Below are positions 1 to 10,557 of a stretch of DNA of 16,633 bases, piece by piece; within the stretch, counting starts at the first letter, position 1; each line of letters starts with the position of its first letter. The DNA lies in assembly GCF_017873625.1 (NCBI RefSeq), contig NZ_JAGGKL010000019.1:1-16633 (forward strand). Reading direction: 5' to 3'. Under the pieces are notes generated by a model that saw only the letters and a list, made by a program, of their open reading frames with translations, was not told where the DNA came from and searched no databases. The translations under genes and the position numbers were made by a program. The DNA is from Methanobacterium petrolearium. GTDB lineage: Archaea > Methanobacteriota > Methanobacteria > Methanobacteriales > Methanobacteriaceae.

Positions 1-796
<796 letters not shown>

Positions 797-802
797 AGTA
801 CT

Positions 803-807
803 ACCTC
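803..807 (-). promoter_or_regulatory. Ribosome binding site fixing the start of the repeat protein
   Basis: On the minus strand the bases read GAGGT followed by TAGTAC-like spacing of 6 bases and then ATG at 796. This matches the archaeal anti-Shine-Dalgarno sequence and is the main reason to call the minus strand as the coding one in the repeat region. Confidence 0.7.
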
Positions 808-1211
808 AAAATGTAATTTTTCATTAACTTTTTTAATATTTATTGAACTAATACAAAATAGTAACTCTTTACTTTAATATAATGTTTACTTACAAGATCT
901 ATTATTTTAGAAATGTTTTGTTGATTTTGGAATAAGAAAATCGAGGAACATTAATTCAACATGAATCGATCAAAAGATATAATTTCATCTTAAGATCATT
1001 AAATACCGTATTTATTCAACTCCCAATTTGAGATTAGTATACAAGATGATTTGAATTAAGGTAGACAAAATGTCGTAATTTTGTAGATATACTGAAAAGT
1101 TTTTCACATCTTAATGTGGTTTAAGCATAAAATTAAAAAACACGCACATCAATATGAATAACCACTTTAAGCCAAAAATAATAAGATAAATAAATTTTTA
1201 ATAATTGGAAT
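808..1211. other. AT-rich intergenic region between divergent genes
   Basis: About 400 bases between the minus-strand repeat protein and the plus-strand methyltransferase. No coding frame of note. A minus-strand TATA-like stretch TTATATTAA lies at 883-875, roughly 80 bases before the repeat-protein ATG, and could be its promoter. No clear TATA box was found for the methyltransferase side. The rest shows nothing I can interpret. Confidence 0.4.
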
Positions 1212-1225
1212 GAGGTTTGATTTGT

Positions 1226-1909
1226 ATGGAACTTGAGCAAGTACATGGTGTAATTAAAGGTATTCCTGTAATGAGTTTTGATCAAGCGGCAGAATTAACC
1301 AGTTTTATTAAAAGACAGAAATTGAATAATATTTTAGAATTAGGGTTTGCCCATGGGGTTTCTTCTTGTTATATTGCGGGTATTTTGGATGAAATGCAAA
1401 CAGGCCATCTGACAACAATAGATCGAGAATCTGCACGAAATAGAAAACCAAACATCGAATCCCTTTTGTCAAAATTGAAATTATCCTCCTATGTTACAAT
1501 TTATTATGAACCTACTTGCTATACTTGGAGATTAATGAAGTTAATTGAACAAACTCCTACCCCTATGTTTGATTTATGTTATATTGATGGAGCACATAAT
1601 TGGTTTACTGATGGGTTTGCGTTTTTTCTTGTTGATAAATTACTTGTTCCAGGTGGTTGGATAATTTTTGATGATATTAACTGGACATATAATGAAAGTC
1701 CATGCTTTAAAAATTCTGAAACAGTTCAAAAAATGCCTTCTGATGAACGGAATACAGCTCAAGTACGGAAAATTTATGAATTATTAGTGAAAACTCATCC
1801 AAATTATCATAATTTTATAGAAAAAGGAGATTGGGGATATGCACAAAAAAAGGATGGCATTTCAAGCCAAATTATTGAGTTAAAGGAAATTTTTAGTAAA
1901 GATGAATAA
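1226..1909 (+). CDS. Class I SAM-dependent methyltransferase (Methyltransf_24-like)
   Basis: A 227-residue protein with a Rossmann-type methyltransferase fold. Motif I is ILELGFAHGVSS at residues 36-47 (E-x-G-x-x-x-G type SAM loop). The acidic strand end LTTIDRE follows near residue 62, the DLCYIDGAHNW segment at 116-126, and VPGGWIIFDDINW at 141-153. These are the signatures of the Methyltransf_24/cephalosporin hydroxylase-like group often found in polysaccharide and rhamnan gene clusters. The likely role is methylation of a sugar in a surface glycan; the substrate cannot be read from sequence. The start chosen is ATG 1226, which has GAGGT at 1212-1216 with a 9-base spacer. An upstream in-frame TTG at 1217 abuts that site directly and is unlikely. 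A decayed relative of this gene lies at about 6943-7370. The gene is very AT-rich like its neighbours. Confidence 0.8.
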   Translation: MELEQVHGVIKGIPVMSFDQAAELTSFIKRQKLNNILELGFAHGVSSCYIAGILDEMQTGHLTTIDRESARNRKPNIESLLSKLKLSSYVTIYYEPTCYTWRLMKLIEQTPTPMFDLCYIDGAHNWFTDGFAFFLVDKLLVPGGWIIFDDINWTYNESPCFKNSETVQKMPSDERNTAQVRKIYELLVKTHPNYHNFIEKGDWGYAQKKDGISSQIIELKEIFSKDE

Positions 1910-2238
1910 GTTGAAAATGATGATCATAATTCAATTAAAGCAGAAAGTGAACTTCAATATTGGCTTAAAACCAAATTAAATGGAGTTAATCTTAGTAATG
2001 ATCATTATGAGTATTTTTATACAATTTTTTTGGTTTAGATAACGATTATTATAATGGTAAAAAAATACTTGATATTGGTTGTGGTCCTAGAGGAAGTTTA
2101 GAATGGGCTGATAAAGCAAAAGAAAGGATAGGACTGGATCCATTAGTAGATGATTATGTGAAGTTAGGTACTGACAAACATATGATGAATTATGTATCTT
2201 CAGGAAGTGAGCATATTCCTTTTGTTGATAATAATTAA
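1910..2238 (+). pseudogene. Broken SAM methyltransferase (Methyltransf_11-like), frameshifted and truncated
   Basis: Immediately after the TAA of the preceding gene the same frame continues with sense codons containing ESELQYWLKTKL and NDHYEYFYT, then hits TAG at 2036. A one-base shift at a run of seven T (2025-2031) restores a frame reading FGLDNDYYNGKKILDIGCG, then PRGSLEW and KERIGLDPLVDDY, ending with HIPF and a TAA at 2236-2238. ILDIGCGPRGSLEW is a textbook motif I and GLDP the motif II acid. The protein stops just where the motif IV strand of the family would begin, so the catalytic half is missing. No convincing start codon is in frame. It is therefore a remnant: the start is lost, one indel lies in a homopolymer, and the 3' half is deleted. 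A sequencing error could explain the indel but not the truncation. Confidence 0.7.
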
Positions 2239-2693
2239 AATTACCTCAGACAAAATAGTTATATAGAACAAATAAAACATAAATCCAAAACAAAATTCTT
2301 ATATATTCAAGTTAAAAAAGAAAAAAAATTACAGAAAACATGGAAAAATCAGCACTTACTATAATCTCTACTAAATTAACTACTATAAATCAAGGGATGA
2401 ATCCAACATTTCAATAATATAATAATTCTGATACTAAACTACATAATCTTCGAAATCAAAAGTAAAAAGTCAAGTGAAGTTATTAACTGCAATATTTAAG
2501 ATAATAATAATAAGATTTAAATATTCAAAAATTTATATGAAGGTTCTTAATATTAATATTAATATGAAATTTTAGAGGATTTATATTCTTGGATTTTATA
2601 AAAAAATACAAATATAAAACCTAAAAAAACGAAGAAAATAGGAAATTCAAAAGAGATACAAAATAATGAACAAGGATTAATAGGAAGTTTCAT
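2239..2693. other. Gene-free AT-rich stretch
   Basis: About 450 bases with many stops in all frames. Right after the TAA at 2238 the same frame stays open for about 40 codons of Lys/Asn-rich sequence, which may be decayed coiled-coil coding DNA. The frame just before the next gene (bases near 2620-2715) is also open and Lys-rich but has no start. I see no promoter, RNA or repeat that I would defend. Confidence 0.35.
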
Positions 2694-3197
2694 ATGGTTT
2701 CGTTTACACTGTACGTCGCTATAAAAGAGAAGTTTAATCTTATGAAGATGTATAAAATTTTTAAAGCGTGTAGAACAATAAATAAATTTAATCTTTTTGA
2801 TGAAGAATTTTATCTATGGAAATATCCTTTTCTAAAAAATGCAAAAATGCCTCTTTTATGTCATTACCTTTATCATGGATACAAAGAGGGGAAAGAGCCG
2901 AGTGAAAAATTTAATGCTAACTATTATCTGCAAATACACCCTGATCTAAGGAATAACGGTGCAAATCCATTATTACATTACGTTAATCATGGGGGGAAAG
3001 ATAAATTTCCCAGTCATGAAATAAGTGAACTGAAGATTATTGACACTAATAAAAAGTTAATAAATGCTTACAATAAAATTATAGAACAGCAAGAAATTTT
3101 AAATCATTATTCTGAAAAATTAAATCGATATGAACAAGATCTGAAAATATACAAGAAAGAATTGAAAAATAAAAAGGAAACTAAAAAAATTACATAA
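2694..3197 (+). CDS. Small protein with two YYL/HYL..HG modules and a C-terminal coiled coil
   Basis: A 167-residue protein with no catalytic domain. Residues 34-71 and 72-108 are two copies of a module found N-terminal or linker-side in many polysaccharide glycosyltransferases and rhamnan-synthesis proteins: FDEEFYLWKYPFL...CHYLYHGYKEGKEPS, then FNANYYLQIHPDL...NPLLHYVNHG. Residues 110-160 are Lys/Glu-rich helix (coiled coil), rich in EQQEIL and YEQDLKIYKKEL. The start at ATG 2694 is preceded by AGGA at 2682-2685, a weak site. The N-terminal block aligns well with the broken gene at 5569-6914 (both have the YxIFKA...NLFDE(E/K) pattern). In that gene the coil is followed by a zinc ribbon and methyltransferase, so this may be a shortened paralogue. 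It could be a docking or scaffold protein for neighbouring enzymes, or a remnant that happens to stay open. Confidence 0.6.
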   Translation: MVSFTLYVAIKEKFNLMKMYKIFKACRTINKFNLFDEEFYLWKYPFLKNAKMPLLCHYLYHGYKEGKEPSEKFNANYYLQIHPDLRNNGANPLLHYVNHGGKDKFPSHEISELKIIDTNKKLINAYNKIIEQQEILNHYSEKLNRYEQDLKIYKKELKNKKETKKIT

Positions 3198-3534
3198 AAG
3201 TTAAACATAATTTAATGATGATGTATGGGTTTGAAATGGCCGTTCTCATTAATTAATTCTTAAAAATTGCTATAGGCTTGCTATATGTGTTAATCTCTAT
3301 TAAATTAGGATTCTTGATGAAACAAAATTAATGATTTAAATTTTATAAAAGAAGTAACGACATAGAAATGAATCGTTTTTTAGAAAATACCATGAAATCA
3401 TTCATTAATCAAAAAAATTTGCATTGCAAAATTATCTAAAAATTATTCAATACCATAGGTTATGAAAAATGTCTTAGTGTCCCATCATTCAACAACTTAT
3501 ATTAGATCATTTTGACAGATGGAGAGGTATTATA
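3198..3534. other. AT-rich gap upstream of the two-domain glycosyltransferase
   Basis: About 340 bases without a supportable gene. Near its end there is a TATA-like CTTATATTA at 3496-3504 and a strong GAGGT site at 3524-3528, which serves the TTG start at 3535. If the TATA-like element is real, the transcript would begin almost at the ribosome binding site. Confidence 0.35.
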
Positions 3535-5568
3535 TTGAAATATAATGAAAAACTTGAATTTGACGGAAATAACAGAGTTCCAATTGTTTTTATCACCGAT
3601 GAAAATTTTGCAATACCAACTTGTGTGGCCATTATTTCCCTAATTAAAAATAAGGATAAAGATACTTTTTACTATATTTTTATTATTGCAGATAGAATAT
3701 CAATAGAAACAGAAAATAAACTGTTTTCATTAAAAAAGGATGATGTCAACATACAACTAATTCATATTTCTTCAGAAAAATTTGAAGGAATTCATGAGGG
3801 GGAAAAAAGCATATGTGTAGCATCTTTATCTGCACTATTCAAATTTGAAATACCAAATATACTTCCTTTAGAAGATAAAATTCTTTATTTAGATGGGGAT
3901 ATATTGGTAAGAAAGGATTTAAAGGAATTATTTAACATAAATATTGAAAATTTTTATGTGGCAGCAGCCCATGATACTGGGAAGTTATATTTCAAACGCC
4001 CAATAATAAAAGAAATACCCTCTTACTTTAACTCTGGTGTCATGTTGTTAAATTTAAAGAGATTAAGGGAAAATAAAATTCCAGAATCGCTCATTGAAAC
4101 CAAAAAAAGACAAGAAACCACCTTAATGGATCAAGATGTGTTCAACATCGTGTTACAATGTGGGGTCAAACACATCGATATAAAATACAATTTTCTTCTT
4201 TTAAATTTACATAGGGCAAAGGATAAATATAAATTTGAACAGATTAATGCTCTTTTCAACTCATCTTATAAAAATTTAGAGGATGTAGAGGAAAAATCCC
4301 ATATAATTCATTTTTCTTCTCGAGATAAGCCATGGAAATTTGTTGATGGTGTTTATTCAAAACAGTGGTTCAGTTATTTCCGAATGTCTCCATTTAGAGA
4401 CCCACCTAATATTTCTGACATCAAATTAGCAATTAATGAATATTCACAAGAATATCAGGATGTTAGAAAGGTTAATACAAATCCAATTGTTCATCGCGCT
4501 CCTCATGAAAAAAAGGAAGGAATTTTTCAGAAGCATCATGCTGAGTTAAACACGCCACAAAATAAAATAAAAAAATTAAAAAATCAAATTAAAAATCTCG
4601 AAGGTGAGGTTGACCAAAAAAATCGTGAAATTAATGCCTTAAAATGGACTATGGAAACTCATAAACAGTTAATAAAGAATTTTAAAGCGGAATCTAGAAG
4701 TATTAAGCAAATTTACTTGGAAAAAAATGTTTCTTCGCAGGATTATGGTAAACTTACTGTAATTATACCTTATCGCAAAACCGATGACCTCCAAAGGGAA
4801 GAAAATTTAGATATAAATTTGAGTTACCTTAGTAAGTTAGGAATTAAAAATTTGATTATATCTCAGCATTCCGATGAATCAGCTAAACCACTTTTAATTG
4901 AGAAATATGGAAATTTATTTGATTATTTCAGGGTTTACTTCAGTTATGCAGATGGAAAGTTATTTAATAAGTCCCGTGCCATTAATCAGGGGGTTATTAA
5001 ATCCAAAACACCATACATCGCTATATTTGATGTCGATGCGTTAACTAGAAATGAAAACATATATCAGGCTATTTATTTATTAGATAAAGGATTTGAATTA
5101 GTACATCCGCATGACAGATTAGTAAAGGATATAGTGGATAAAAAAAGTTTTATAGAGGATTATGATTTTGAGAAAGTAAAATCACCCACGCAACAAAGAG
5201 ATTGGGCTGATGGAGGAATTGTTTTCTGGAATAAACGTTCTTTCATTGATATAGGTATGAAAAATGAGCATATCACTGGTTGGGGCAGTGAAGATAATGA
5301 AATAATATTTAGAGCAAACATATTCCAACTTAAGCAGATCAGAATAGACGATATTTTATATCATCTATACCATGACCGTCTGAAAGTAAAAACCGACGAT
5401 AACTTTGAAAATATGAAAAAAATGATGTATATAACGAGTAAAAAAGAGCTTCTAAACGAAATAAAGCAATGGCCTTGGCTAGAAGAAGCAAAAAAGACAA
5501 TTCATGAAGATCTTGTTCTAACGACAGAAAATACTGAATTAGAAGAAGAACTTTTCTCAAAGAAATAA
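3535..5568 (+). CDS. Two-domain glycosyltransferase (GT8-like + GT7C/GT2-like)
   Basis: A 677-residue cytoplasmic protein with no TM segments. Residues 14-270 are a GT8-type domain: VPIVFITDENF start, metal-binding DGD at 120-122 (ILYLDGDILV), FNSGVMLLNL at 165-174, MDQDVFN at 198-204, and HFSSRDKPW at 259-267. Residues 302-337 are a degenerate YYL/HYL module (YSQEYQDV...NPIVH...KKEGIF). Residues 341-400 are a coiled coil. Residues 406-615 are a second transferase resembling chondroitin-polymerase and GT7 C-terminal families: LTVIIPYRKTDD, FDVD at 498-501, ADGGIVFW near 558-565, and GWGSEDNEI at 582-590. It probably adds two different sugars to a surface glycan; donors are unknown. The start is TTG 3535 with GAGGT at 3524-3528 and a 6-base spacer. 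The frame is intact, unlike both neighbouring methyltransferase genes, which suggests selection. Confidence 0.8.
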   Translation: MKYNEKLEFDGNNRVPIVFITDENFAIPTCVAIISLIKNKDKDTFYYIFIIADRISIETENKLFSLKKDDVNIQLIHISSEKFEGIHEGEKSICVASLSALFKFEIPNILPLEDKILYLDGDILVRKDLKELFNINIENFYVAAAHDTGKLYFKRPIIKEIPSYFNSGVMLLNLKRLRENKIPESLIETKKRQETTLMDQDVFNIVLQCGVKHIDIKYNFLLLNLHRAKDKYKFEQINALFNSSYKNLEDVEEKSHIIHFSSRDKPWKFVDGVYSKQWFSYFRMSPFRDPPNISDIKLAINEYSQEYQDVRKVNTNPIVHRAPHEKKEGIFQKHHAELNTPQNKIKKLKNQIKNLEGEVDQKNREINALKWTMETHKQLIKNFKAESRSIKQIYLEKNVSSQDYGKLTVIIPYRKTDDLQREENLDINLSYLSKLGIKNLIISQHSDESAKPLLIEKYGNLFDYFRVYFSYADGKLFNKSRAINQGVIKSKTPYIAIFDVDALTRNENIYQAIYLLDKGFELVHPHDRLVKDIVDKKSFIEDYDFEKVKSPTQQRDWADGGIVFWNKRSFIDIGMKNEHITGWGSEDNEIIFRANIFQLKQIRIDDILYHLYHDRLKVKTDDNFENMKKMMYITSKKELLNEIKQWPWLEEAKKTIHEDLVLTTENTELEEELFSKK

Positions 5569-6914
5569 CTGGATCCTTTACAGCCGATAATCAAAGACCC
5601 GGCAAGTATTAAAGAAAGTGATTTTAAAAAAGTTTATAGAAAAGCTTCTGCAGATAAAGATTCTGCAAATAGTTTAATTTATAAAAAAAAAGAAATTTGA
5701 TAAATTATTATCTTTTCTATATATTTTAAAGAAAGAGAAACTAAATCCAAAGAATATTTATAGAATTTTTAAAGCTAGGGGACAAATTGAATCTTTAAAT
5801 CTTTTTGATGAAAAGTATTATTTAACAAACTATTCCTATCTCACAAACTCCAATATTGAACTATTAAACCACTACCTCTATCATGGATGGAAAGAAAAAA
5901 ACCATCTAAAAAGTTCGATGGAAACTATTACTTAAAAAGATACCCTGATGTAAAAGAGTCTAAAGTAAATCCACTTGTTCACTATTTGCTTCATGGAGAA
6001 GAGGAAGGAAGATTTCCAAATCATCATGCTGAAATGAACTCACCACAGTATATAAATAAGAAATTTCAGGACATTATAAAAAACCTAGAAAAATCCCTTT
6101 CTCAATCGAATAATTATCTTCAAAATATAAAAACGGAAGTTGAAGAGAATAATCAGTTACACAAAAAGGAAATTGAAAACTTTGAGAAAAAATTAAACTT
6201 AACAAAATCTGTTTTACACGATATAATAGACTGTTCTAATAAAAAGAAATATTGTCCCATTTGCCAAAAAACATTTTTAGCATTTTTATCTTTGGTGAAA
6301 ACCATGGCCTGGGGCGCAATGTCCTAATTGTGGTTCTTTAGAAAGACATAGGGGGTTTTTCTTATTTTTAAACAAGAATCCTGAAATTTTAAATAGAAAA
6401 ATTAAATTACTGCATTTCGTTCCAGAACCATTTCTTTTTCAAAATGTTCAGCGAGTCTGAAAATATTGATTATAATCCAGTAGATATTAACCCTGAACTA
6501 TATAACATAAAAGAAAAAGTAGATATGCAAAATATTCCTTATGAAGAAAGTACTTTTGACCTTATCTACAACTGTCATGTTTTAGAACATGTTCCAAATG
6601 ATATTAAAGCCATGAAAGAATTGTATCGTGTTGTTAAACCCACATCAGTTGGAGGCATGTGTGTAATTATGGTACCAGTATTTGAAAACTTAAGTGAAAC
6701 CTTAGAAAAAGAAGAATATCACACTCCTGAATTGAGATCAAAATACTATGGGCAGCACGATCACTCACGAAAATATGGAATGGACTTTAAAAATCGTTTA
6801 GAACTTGTTGGGTTTGATGTTGAAGTAATTGATCCTAATACTTTAGTAACAGATGAAACATATGATTATGGTCGTTTGTCTGATAAAATATATTTATGTA
6901 CAAAACATATATGA
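5569..6914 (+). pseudogene. Frameshifted gene: YYL modules + coiled coil + zinc ribbon + SAM methyltransferase
   Basis: One ancestral protein can be followed across five frame changes. The frame just after the upstream TAA encodes LDPLQPIIKDPASIKESD and then SADKDSANSLIY, ending in TGA at 5698. A shift at a run of nine A (5683-5691) leads into IYRIFKARGQIESLNLFDE and NHYLYHGWKEK. A shift at seven A (5895-5901) joins KKPSKKFDGNYYLKRYPDV and NPLVHYLLHGEEEGRFPNHH plus a coiled coil. After YCPICQKTF the frame changes near 6291 and again near 6305-6316 to CPNCGSLERH (completing a four-Cys zinc ribbon) and LLHFVPEPFLF. A last shift near 6440 gives the methyltransferase half: NIPYEESTFDLIYNCHVLEH, YRVVKP, KYYGQHDHSRKYG. 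The two longest open pieces, 5887-6327 and 6444-6914, are not separate genes. The start codon is also unclear (CTG at 5569). A real relative would methylate a sugar or lipid-linked glycan. Either the gene is dead or the assembly has clustered homopolymer errors. Confidence 0.75.
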
Positions 6915-6942
6915 AGCATAATTAAATTCCACAAAAATGAAC

Positions 6943-7370
6943 ATGACAAATAAATCGAATGAATCAGTGAAATTGTCAATTTTGAAGATTTTCGCAACTT
7001 TTAATTTCTTTTTAGATCATAACAACAAATTCAACGGTTGTATTAAGAAACTTGGATTTCATTTATGTTTGAGTATTATTGGCTGAACTCTCAACTGATC
7101 ATTTTTCAAGAATAGATCTACAAATCGTACAAAAAACGCCAAATATTGAATCCATCTTGACTAAATTAGGATTATCCGCATATGATTATACCTATCATAA
7201 AACCACGCTCGTAATTGGAGATAATGATAAATTGACAAAATAATAAATCTTTCTGATTTATGTCATTTTGACTGAGCCAATGATTGGTAACTGGGGTTGC
7301 TTTTTTTCTTGTTGATAAATTGCTTGTGCCTAGAGGTTGGATTATTTTTATTAATGACGTTAATGGATAA
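6943..7370 (+). pseudogene. Decayed second copy of the Methyltransf_24-like gene
   Basis: This stretch parallels the intact gene at 1226-1909 in order and spacing but is broken in several frames. Bases 6943-7086 read toward NKFNGCIKKLGFH, matching NNILELGFAH of the intact gene. Bases 7079 on read LAELSTDHFSRIDLQIV and then TPNIESILTKLGLSAY, matching the EMQTGHLTTID and PNIESLLSKLKLSSY segments. A third frame at 7294-7370 reads GVAFFLVDKLLVPRGWIIF and NDVNG, matching GFAFFLVDKLLVPGGWIIFD. The DNA of the last piece (tttcttgttgataaatt) is nearly identical to bases 1624-1640. The segment with the DGAHNW motif is lost. It is clearly non-functional. Confidence 0.75.
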
Positions 7371-7497
7371 TGCAGAATAAATGTATGGAATTTTTGCAGT
7401 GAATTTAAAAAGATGATTAATCATAATAATAGAAATATATTGATATTTTGTACTATATTAAATACTAATAATAAAACTAAATCATATTATTAAAAAG

Positions 7498-7507
7498 AAA
7501 TATATAT
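7498..7507 (+). promoter_or_regulatory. Candidate TATA box of the ugd-exporter operon
   Basis: AAATATATAT lies 40-49 bases before the ugd ATG. Archaeal TSSs lie about 25 bases after the TATA box, which would give a leader of roughly 15-20 bases still containing the GGTGAT ribosome binding site at 7538-7543. The region is AT-rich throughout, so other TATA-like stretches (for example around 7452-7462) are possible. Confidence 0.35.
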
Positions 7508-7546
7508 CACTAAATAAGTACTGATTAAATTTTTTTTGGTGATAAA

Positions 7547-8884
<1,338 letters not shown>

Positions 8885-8886
8885 AT

Positions 8887-9687
8887 ATGGCAACAGGGAA
8901 GATTACTGGACACAGATTCCTGTCTAATTTCAGGAAATACAAATTTTTACTTTATCAGTTGGTAAGTAGGGACATAAAAACTAAATATCGTAAATCTGTT
9001 TTAGGAGTGTTTTGGAGTTTTTTAGAGCCTCTTTTAACCATGATCGTGCTTACCATCATATTTTCTACTTTATTTAAAGGTTGGGGAATTGAGAACTATC
9101 CTGTGTACTTGTTAACAGGCAGATTGATATTTATCTTCTTTTCAGGAGGAACCACGGCTGCAATGCGATCCATAAGGAGTAGTGCAAGTATCTTAAAGAC
9201 AGTTTACGTGCCAAAATATATCTATTCCCTTTCGGTAATACTATCCAACTTTGTAACATTTTTGCTCTCATTAGTAGTGTTATTTTTAGTAATGGCTGCC
9301 ACCAATGCACCATTTACAATTTACATAATCTTCACCAGTTTACCTATCTTAGCCTTACTGTTCTTCACTATTGGGGTGGGAATGATAGTGGCCACTGTAA
9401 ACGTCTTCTTCCGGGATCTTGAACATTTATATGGGGTCTTGATGACTCTATTTATGTACGTCACCCCAATATTTTATCCTCCCAGCATTGTTCCTTCCAG
9501 TTTCAGATTTATTCAGGATTATAATCCAATATATGCGATTATAGAATGTTGTCGAAGTGTTTTTCTTTATGGTGAGATTTATGATCCTCATCAACTACTA
9601 TTTGCGTTAGTATCGGCTGCCGTAGCCATGATTGTAGGTTTAGCATTGTTTTATAGATACCAAGATAAATTCATATTACACATTTAA
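8887..9687 (+). CDS. ABC-2 type polysaccharide/polyol-phosphate export permease
   Basis: A 266-residue inner (cytoplasmic) membrane protein of the Wzm/TagG/RfbA family. The cytoplasmic amphipathic start contains YQLVSRDIKTKYRKSVLG, then FWSFLEPLLTMIV, the conserved entry into the first membrane segment. About six hydrophobic segments follow (roughly residues 44-64, 71-92, 115-138, 146-172, 184-200, 239-257). FRDLEHLYGVLMTLFMYVTP and the NPIYAIIE segment are family hallmarks. With the ATPase encoded next it would form a dimeric exporter for a lipid-linked glycan. The ATG lies 2 bases after the ugd stop, with AGGA inside the end of ugd as a possible ribosome binding site, so the two are translationally coupled. 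Residues around 84 read LTGRLIFIFFSGG, where many homologues have a Leu-x-Pro-W-type loop; this is only a minor difference. Confidence 0.9.
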   Translation: MATGKITGHRFLSNFRKYKFLLYQLVSRDIKTKYRKSVLGVFWSFLEPLLTMIVLTIIFSTLFKGWGIENYPVYLLTGRLIFIFFSGGTTAAMRSIRSSASILKTVYVPKYIYSLSVILSNFVTFLLSLVVLFLVMAATNAPFTIYIIFTSLPILALLFFTIGVGMIVATVNVFFRDLEHLYGVLMTLFMYVTPIFYPPSIVPSSFRFIQDYNPIYAIIECCRSVFLYGEIYDPHQLLFALVSAAVAMIVGLALFYRYQDKFILHI

Positions 9688-9699
9688 TTTATTATTGTA

Positions 9700-10456
<757 letters not shown>

Positions 10457-10557
10457 TCCACAAAATCCCGTCTATGGTTTGATTTGGTCTTCAGATAATG
10501 TTTATTGGAAAAAATAGTCATTATACATAATTACAATTGTTGATCTTTCTTTCTATG

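Noticed and set aside
1100..1180. Apparent paired GTGGTTTAAGC / CCACTTTAAGC sequences as a hairpin regulator
   Set aside because: The pairing is imperfect and partly a direct rather than an inverted match; not convincing in AT-rich DNA.
5887..6327. Treating the 146-codon open frame as a complete gene
   Set aside because: Its start lies within a module whose first half continues upstream in another frame, and its end cuts a zinc ribbon whose second CxxC is in a later frame.
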